From contig PIVW01000147.1 of the NCBI GenBank assembly GCA_003353825.1, forward strand, positions 1-11,800: a stretch of 11,800 bases of DNA, read 5' to 3'. Shown here piece after piece: positions 7,893 to 11,800 of the stretch (the first letter of the stretch is position 1; each line of letters opens with the position of its first letter). Source of the DNA: Chloroflexota bacterium. Its GTDB lineage: Bacteria; Chloroflexota; Anaerolineae; J102. A model generated the notes under the pieces. The model was not told the origin of the DNA. It searched no databases and saw only the letters and a list, made by a program, of their open reading frames with translations. The position numbers were made by a program, and so were the translations under genes.

Positions 7893-8384
7893 ATGTTTAG
7901 CGAATCTCAATTCAGTACCCTGTTCGCCTACCATTGGCAGACAACCGATCGTCTACTGAAATGTGCAGCGCGGCTGAGTGAGGACGATTACTTCGAGCAT
8001 CCTGGATTTGGCCATGGCTCAATCCATGACTTGTTCTATCATTTGCTTCGTGTCGACCTTAGTTGGCGCAAAGCACTTGAAGCAGGTCAGCAGCAATCAT
8101 CGATCGAGGCTGATGACTACCCGTCGTGCCAGGCATTACAGACCGGTTTCGACGATGAGCGCCAAGCCTGGCAAACACTCCTGGAGAGTGTAGATGGTGA
8201 AGCCATCGAAGGTGAAACCGATCTAACAACCTGGCGAGGCGATACCATGACGTTTTCGTATTGGCACATTCTGCAACACTTGGTGCTTCATGGCATGCAA
8301 CATCACGCGGAACTGGCTCAGCTGCTTACCGCCAAAGGGCAATCCCCAGGTGATATCGACTTCATTTTCTATACATCACCGTGA
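7893..8384 (+). CDS. DinB-like four-helix-bundle metalloprotein
   Basis: This 163-residue cytoplasmic protein has the layout of the DinB / DinB_2 superfamily, small four-helix bundles that bind a divalent metal through three histidines. Candidate ligands are His50 (LFYHLLRVDLSW) in the second helix, plus His133 and His137 in the helix LHGMQHHAELAQLL; the H-x3-H followed by an acidic or polar run is the family hallmark. The N-terminal HWQTTDRLLKCAARLSEDDY resembles the first helix of the family. Some relatives are bacillithiol- or mycothiol-dependent transferases, others have no known activity, and the name does not imply a DNA-damage role here. AGGTAG at 7881-7886 is an acceptable ribosome binding site. 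The gene follows the nuo terminator and precedes the helicase by 81 bases. Family assignment is fairly firm; the reaction is unknown. Confidence 0.85.
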   Translation: MFSESQFSTLFAYHWQTTDRLLKCAARLSEDDYFEHPGFGHGSIHDLFYHLLRVDLSWRKALEAGQQQSSIEADDYPSCQALQTGFDDERQAWQTLLESVDGEAIEGETDLTTWRGDTMTFSYWHILQHLVLHGMQHHAELAQLLTAKGQSPGDIDFIFYTSP

Positions 8385-8452
8385 CGGCGGCAACTCTAGC
8401 CGTCTGCAAACTTGCCCCGGAGGGGCCTCATTTTCCCAGCGCAGTCTGGGGA
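8383..8452 (+). promoter_or_regulatory. Three consecutive hairpins between the DinB-like gene and the helicase
   Basis: Hairpin 1 pairs GACGGC (8383-8388) with GCCGTC (8399-8404). Hairpin 2 pairs GCCCC (8414-8418) with GGGGC (8422-8426) around a three-base loop and is followed by CTCATTTT, so it could be a weak terminator for the upstream gene. Hairpin 3 pairs TTCCCAG (8433-8439) with CTGGGGA (8446-8452), including one G-T pair. Its right arm contains GGGGA, the only Shine-Dalgarno-like sequence before the helicase ATG at 8466. The pairings are seen directly; their function is inferred. Confidence 0.6.
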
Positions 8453-8465
8453 CAATTGCTAGAAT

Positions 8466-9905
8466 ATGATTGAAGAGAACGACACACTATTAAGTGACAT
8501 TTCGATCGATCAGTTATCTCAGCCGTTACAAGAGGCTGCAGCGCGTGCGGGTTGGGAGTCCCTTATGCCTGTACAGGCGCGTACTATCCCCTTACTGCTA
8601 GCGTCAAGAGATATGATGGTACAGGCGCGTACTGGCAGTGGTAAAACTGGCGCCTTCCTTCTGCCCATGTTGGAGCGTCTCGTTCCCAGGCGCAATCAGT
8701 GTCAGGCCCTGGTTCTGGTCCCTACCCGCGAACTGGCCCGCCAAGTTTGGCGAGAGGCCGAGACCCTGTGTGGAGACGCAGGCTTACGCAGCGTCGCCGT
8801 CTATGGTGGCGTCGGCTACGGACCCCAAAACGAGGCATTGCGAAAAGGCGCTCACATTGTCATCGGCACCCCAGGGCGTGTGTTGGATCATTTACTTAAG
8901 CGGAATCTTAAACTCAACCATCTGCAAATGTTAGTGTTTGATGAAGCGGACCGCATGTTGTCGATGGGTTTTTACCCCGACATGAAACAGCTGCAACGCT
9001 ATCTGCCTGAGCGAGATCTAAATGCCTGTATGTTCTCGGCAACTTTTCCAGGATATGTCATGCGCACGGCTCATGAGTTCATGGCCGAGCCTGAATTCCT
9101 TTCCCTTAGCAGTGATCACGTGCATGTCACCGACACCGAGCATCAGTATTACATCGTGCCGGGTATGGGCAGGGAACGCAACCTTGTCCGTTTGATCGAA
9201 GTCGAGAATCCTGCATCGGCCATTATCTTCTGTAACACCAAACGCTCGGTCCATTTCGTGACGGTCGTGTTGCAGCGGTTTGGCTATGATGCTGATGAAT
9301 TGAGTGCAGATCTCTCACAAAAAGATCGTGAGCATGTTTTAGAACGAGTGCGCAAGGGAACATTGCGATTCTTGGTAGCCACTGATGTTGCTGCTCGCGG
9401 TCTGGATATCCCCGATCTCTCTCATGTTATACAATATGAACCCCCTGAAGATGTCGAGAGCTATATCCATCGCGCCGGGCGAACTGGACGAGCGGGTGCT
9501 ACCGGCACGGCGATAACATTAGCAAGCCTGATTGAAAAACCAACCGTCGATCGCATCGCCAAACGATATGAGATCGATATGCAGGAACGACCTTTGCCAA
9601 ATGATGAGGATGTGGTAAGTGTCGTGTCAGAACGTCTAACCGCTTTATTGGAAGCACGCCTGCGCGAGCGCGATAATTTGCAGACAGAACGCAGCCGCCG
9701 CTTTACGCCCCTGGCCCGTAGCCTTGCTGAAAATGAAGATGAATCGGCCATCATCACCATGTTGCTAGATGATTATTATCAGCAGATGTTGCACGCACCA
9801 TTACCCCAGCCCGAATCTGATCCCAAACCGGCGCAAAAGAAGTCGAAAAAACCAGGCCGTAAACGCCATCGCCGCCATCGCCGCAAGCCCACAAATAAGC
9901 AATAG
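8466..9905 (+). CDS. DEAD-box ATP-dependent RNA helicase
   Basis: This 479-residue protein is a superfamily 2 DEAD-box helicase, which uses ATP to open short RNA duplexes, typically in ribosome assembly, mRNA decay or cold adaptation. Motifs run in order: Q motif MPVQ (34-37), motif I ARTGSGKT (54-61), motif Ia PTRELARQ (86-93), TPGR (135-138), DEAD (159-162), SAT (191-193), IIFCNTKRS (253-261), motif V ATDVAARGLDI (305-315) and motif VI HRAGRTGRAG (335-344). All catalytic positions are intact. After the core (about residue 355) comes a charged helical region, then a strongly basic tail at 454-479 rich in Lys, Arg and His, as in RhlE/CshA/DeaD-like enzymes, where such tails aid RNA binding. 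I do not assign a specific subfamily. The ATG at 8466 retains the whole Q-motif region but has only a poor, distant ribosome binding site inside a hairpin. The Mur ligase follows after 65 bases. Confidence 0.96.
   Translation: MIEENDTLLSDISIDQLSQPLQEAAARAGWESLMPVQARTIPLLLASRDMMVQARTGSGKTGAFLLPMLERLVPRRNQCQALVLVPTRELARQVWREAETLCGDAGLRSVAVYGGVGYGPQNEALRKGAHIVIGTPGRVLDHLLKRNLKLNHLQMLVFDEADRMLSMGFYPDMKQLQRYLPERDLNACMFSATFPGYVMRTAHEFMAEPEFLSLSSDHVHVTDTEHQYYIVPGMGRERNLVRLIEVENPASAIIFCNTKRSVHFVTVVLQRFGYDADELSADLSQKDREHVLERVRKGTLRFLVATDVAARGLDIPDLSHVIQYEPPEDVESYIHRAGRTGRAGATGTAITLASLIEKPTVDRIAKRYEIDMQERPLPNDEDVVSVVSERLTALLEARLRERDNLQTERSRRFTPLARSLAENEDESAIITMLLDDYYQQMLHAPLPQPESDPKPAQKKSKKPGRKRHRRHRRKPTNKQ
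8571..8633 (+). repeat. Exact 15-base direct repeat within the helicase gene
   Basis: GTACAGGCGCGTACT occurs at 8571-8585 and again at 8619-8633, exactly 48 bases (16 codons) apart and in the same frame. Each copy encodes VQART: once in the Q motif (residues 36-40) and once leading into motif I (52-56). The codons are identical in both copies. This may be chance, since both positions are constrained by the fold. Confidence 0.8.
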
Positions 9906-9970
9906 AAGCGATCCCCAACGTATTCAACTCACTTCTCTTGGTCTTCTGGTCTAGTGGCCTACAAACATCT

Positions 9971-11506
9971 ATGTCCCACACCCTTGGCGAACTCATCGCT
10001 CCCCTCGGGATGACAACAAGCGATCCTGATATATCGATATCGCATATAACCAGTGACTCGCGTCAAGTAAAACCAGGTGCTTTGTTTATCGCTTATGCCG
10101 GAGTCAGCAGCGACGGCCATAACTATATCGGGGCAGCACTTGCGGCCGGGGCCAGAGCAGTGGTCGGTGAACAAGAGCTTGACCTGCCCATACCGTATAT
10201 ACGAGTGCAGAACGGACGTCGGGCCTTGGGGCTGATGTGTGCGGCCTGGGAAGGCTATCCAAGCCACGGTTTGGGTGTGATCGGTGTGACGGGTACTGAT
10301 GGCAAGACCACGACCAGTAACATCCTTTACGGCCTATTGGATGCGGCCGGTTATGAGACCGGTCTACTTACCAGCGTCAATGCTCGGGTAGGGCAACAGA
10401 AATTAGACACCGGCCTTCACACAACCACACCTGATGCGCCCGACCTGCAGCGCTATCTCCGGCATATGGTGGATGCGGGTAGCGGCTGGGCCATTCTCGA
10501 AACCACTTCTCACGGACTGAGCCAGTGGCGAGTGGCAGGCGTAGCGTACGATATCGTTGTCTACACTAATATCAGCCATGAGCATATGGACGAACATGGG
10601 GACTATAGTGGTTATCTGGCAGCCAAAGGAAGGCTGTTGCAAATGCTAACCGAGACCATTCCCAAGCCTGGTAAACCCCGTTACGCTGTCCTCAATGCGG
10701 ATGACAGCTCTTTCGGCACGTTATCCACCTACCGCGTGCCTGCCATATTGAGCTATGGCATCGATAACGGAGATGTGCGCGCTATCGATATCAAACAAGA
10801 TAAGACAGGATCACGATTCGTAGCGCGCTGGGGAGATCACCGTAAGCTGGAGATAACAACACCTCTGCTGGGGATATTCAATATCTATAACAGCCTGGCA
10901 GCCATTGCCGTCGCATTTATACTGGAGATCGATGATCAGGCAATCCAAAGGGGGATGAAGTCGGTCGCCGATGTTCCTGGGCGTATGGAGTTCATAGATC
11001 GCGGGCAAGCGTTTACCGCTATTGTCGATTTCGCACATAGCCCCTACGGGCTGCAAGCGGCTCTTGCTACGGTGCGAACAATGACTGTGGGCAGGGTCAT
11101 TGCTGTTTTCGGATCTGCCGGGCTGCGCGATGTGGCAAAGCGCCGCATGATGGGGGAGATCTCCGGGCGCCTGGCCGATCTGACCATTGTCACGGCCGAG
11201 GATCCGCGCACGGAAGATATCGAGGAGATAATAGCGATGAGTGTTAAGGCTTGCCAACAGGCAGGAGGCGCGGTGCGATCCGAACTCGATCGTTATCGTG
11301 CAGTACAAATAGCCGTGACTGAAGCCCAACCTGGTGATGTTGTCATCATCTGTGGCAAAGGCCACGAACAGTCGATGTGCTTCGGCACTATCGAATACCC
11401 CTGGGACGATCGCATCGCCCTCTCTCACGCGCTGGATGTGTTGCTCGGACGGTCAGTGGACCCTCCCCCATTGCTGTTGCCTACGTACAACACTATCGAC
11501 GAGTAA
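9971..11506 (+). CDS. murE: MurE-type Mur ligase (UDP-MurNAc-tripeptide synthetase)
   Basis: MurE adds the third amino acid to UDP-MurNAc-L-Ala-D-Glu in the cytoplasmic stage of peptidoglycan synthesis, using ATP. Counting from the ATG at 9971 (511 residues), features are: the N-terminal UDP-binding domain with SDSRQVKPGALFIA (about 28-41), P-loop GVTGTDGKTTTSN (105-117), TTTPDAPD (151-158), ETTSHGLSQWRV (177-188), the HEHMDEHGDY segment (203-212), the lysine expected to be carbamylated (Lys219, LAAKGRLL), GIFNIYNSLAA (301-311), VDFAHSPYGLQAAL (352-365), and GKGHE (462-466). At the amino-acid-selecting site it has EDPR (410-413) in place of the DNPR of meso-diaminopimelate enzymes, suggesting another substrate such as L-ornithine or L-lysine. 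The frame also opens at TTG 9938, but the extra 11 residues do not resemble the family, so ATG is preferred. Neither start has a clear ribosome binding site. No other mur gene is next to it, so a divergent paralogue remains possible. Confidence 0.88.
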   Translation: MSHTLGELIAPLGMTTSDPDISISHITSDSRQVKPGALFIAYAGVSSDGHNYIGAALAAGARAVVGEQELDLPIPYIRVQNGRRALGLMCAAWEGYPSHGLGVIGVTGTDGKTTTSNILYGLLDAAGYETGLLTSVNARVGQQKLDTGLHTTTPDAPDLQRYLRHMVDAGSGWAILETTSHGLSQWRVAGVAYDIVVYTNISHEHMDEHGDYSGYLAAKGRLLQMLTETIPKPGKPRYAVLNADDSSFGTLSTYRVPAILSYGIDNGDVRAIDIKQDKTGSRFVARWGDHRKLEITTPLLGIFNIYNSLAAIAVAFILEIDDQAIQRGMKSVADVPGRMEFIDRGQAFTAIVDFAHSPYGLQAALATVRTMTVGRVIAVFGSAGLRDVAKRRMMGEISGRLADLTIVTAEDPRTEDIEEIIAMSVKACQQAGGAVRSELDRYRAVQIAVTEAQPGDVVIICGKGHEQSMCFGTIEYPWDDRIALSHALDVLLGRSVDPPPLLLPTYNTIDE

Positions 11507-11800
11507 GCGCACTTCACCACCTACAACTGTACATTCTCAATCCATCAACTTTCGTTTAATTCTTTTGGGTGTGTCCTAGATCAGTTATTGGCGTGTCCTT
11601 GTGCTCCGTTCTTTAGCCAGATTGTGAACAAGGTCCCCCCAGAATCTTTGGGCTGGGACAAACGAAGTGGAGGAAATAATTAAGGCTCTTTGGGATTTCG
11701 CGTGACAGGCCCATATATAGTGTGCTCAGATTTAGGCAAAAAGACGGTAGCCTCCCAGATCCAGATAGAGGCGCTGGAACCAAGTTTCGGTTCGAAGGAT
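11507..11800. other. Unassigned tail after murE, cut by the window edge
   Basis: No gene can be named here. No convincing terminator follows murE. GTGTCCT occurs at 11571-11577 and again at 11593-11599, 22 bases apart. GGAGG at 11669-11673 resembles a ribosome binding site, but no start codon lies at a proper distance. Short frames are open to the right edge on both strands: on + from 11684 (possible TTG 11690 or GTG 11702), and on - ending at 11732 and at 11680. The minus-strand frame ending at 11732 reads TETWFQRLYLDLGGYRLFA before its stop and could be the end of a converging gene. The choice between these cannot be made from this window. Confidence 0.4.

Noticed and set aside
8460..8465. 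TAGAAT resembling a -10 box before the helicase
   Set aside because: It directly touches the ATG, which would make a leaderless transcript, and no matching -35 box lies at the right distance.
9825..9902. Repetitive CGCCATCGCCGC-like bases at the helicase 3' end as a possible repeat array
   Set aside because: They simply encode the Arg/His/Lys-rich tail in frame, which is typical of DEAD-box helicases.
9938..9970. TTG start extending the Mur ligase by 11 residues
   Set aside because: The extra residues do not resemble the family N-terminus, TTG is rare as a start, and no ribosome binding site supports it over the ATG at 9971.
10811..11428. Long antisense open frame of about 205 codons opposite murE
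   Set aside because: The sense strand carries a full set of Mur ligase motifs over the same bases, and the antisense product has no recognisable features and is a coding shadow.
11779..11800. GGTTCGAA near the right edge, like a tRNA T-loop
   Set aside because: The bases on either side of the putative loop do not pair into a five-base T-stem, and no acceptor, D or anticodon arms are found upstream.

Overview
The window carries the 3' part of a respiratory complex I (type I NADH:quinone oxidoreductase, nuo) operon, then three unrelated genes, all on the + strand. The Nuo proteins are recognised from conserved motifs. The order is nuoH (cut by the left edge), nuoJ, nuoK, a small unrecognised membrane protein, nuoL, nuoM and nuoN, closed by a good intrinsic terminator. 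After that come a DinB-like four-helix protein, a DEAD-box RNA helicase and a MurE-type Mur ligase. The last roughly 290 bases are unassigned.

The bacterium is most likely a member of the Chloroflexota (Anaerolineae-like), but this is inference without a database search. It rests on moderate GC, a nuo operon with no nuoI between nuoH and nuoJ, the long NuoL with extra hydrophilic loops, and a MurE carrying Glu-Asp-Pro-Arg instead of the Asp-Asn-Pro-Arg of diaminopimelate-adding enzymes. That last point fits the ornithine- or lysine-type peptidoglycan known in this phylum.

Region 1 (1-7806) encodes only membrane-arm subunits. NuoH forms the quinone-site heel. NuoJ and NuoK form the link with carboxylate relays. 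NuoL, NuoM and NuoN are the three antiporter-like proton pumps, and each keeps the Glu/Lys set used for pumping. The odd member is a 117-residue protein between nuoK and nuoL, with a TPR-like cytoplasmic segment followed by a two-helix membrane hairpin; it may be an accessory or assembly factor. The nuoJ-nuoK gap holds a long interrupted inverted repeat.

Region 2 (7807-9905) holds the nuo terminator, the DinB-family gene and the helicase. Three back-to-back hairpins lie between these two genes, and the last covers the only Shine-Dalgarno-like bases before the helicase start.

Region 3 (9906-11800) holds the Mur ligase, apparently outside a division/cell-wall cluster, then a tail with a small direct repeat and short open frames on both strands that run off the window. 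No tRNA, rRNA, CRISPR array or confirmed mobile element was found.
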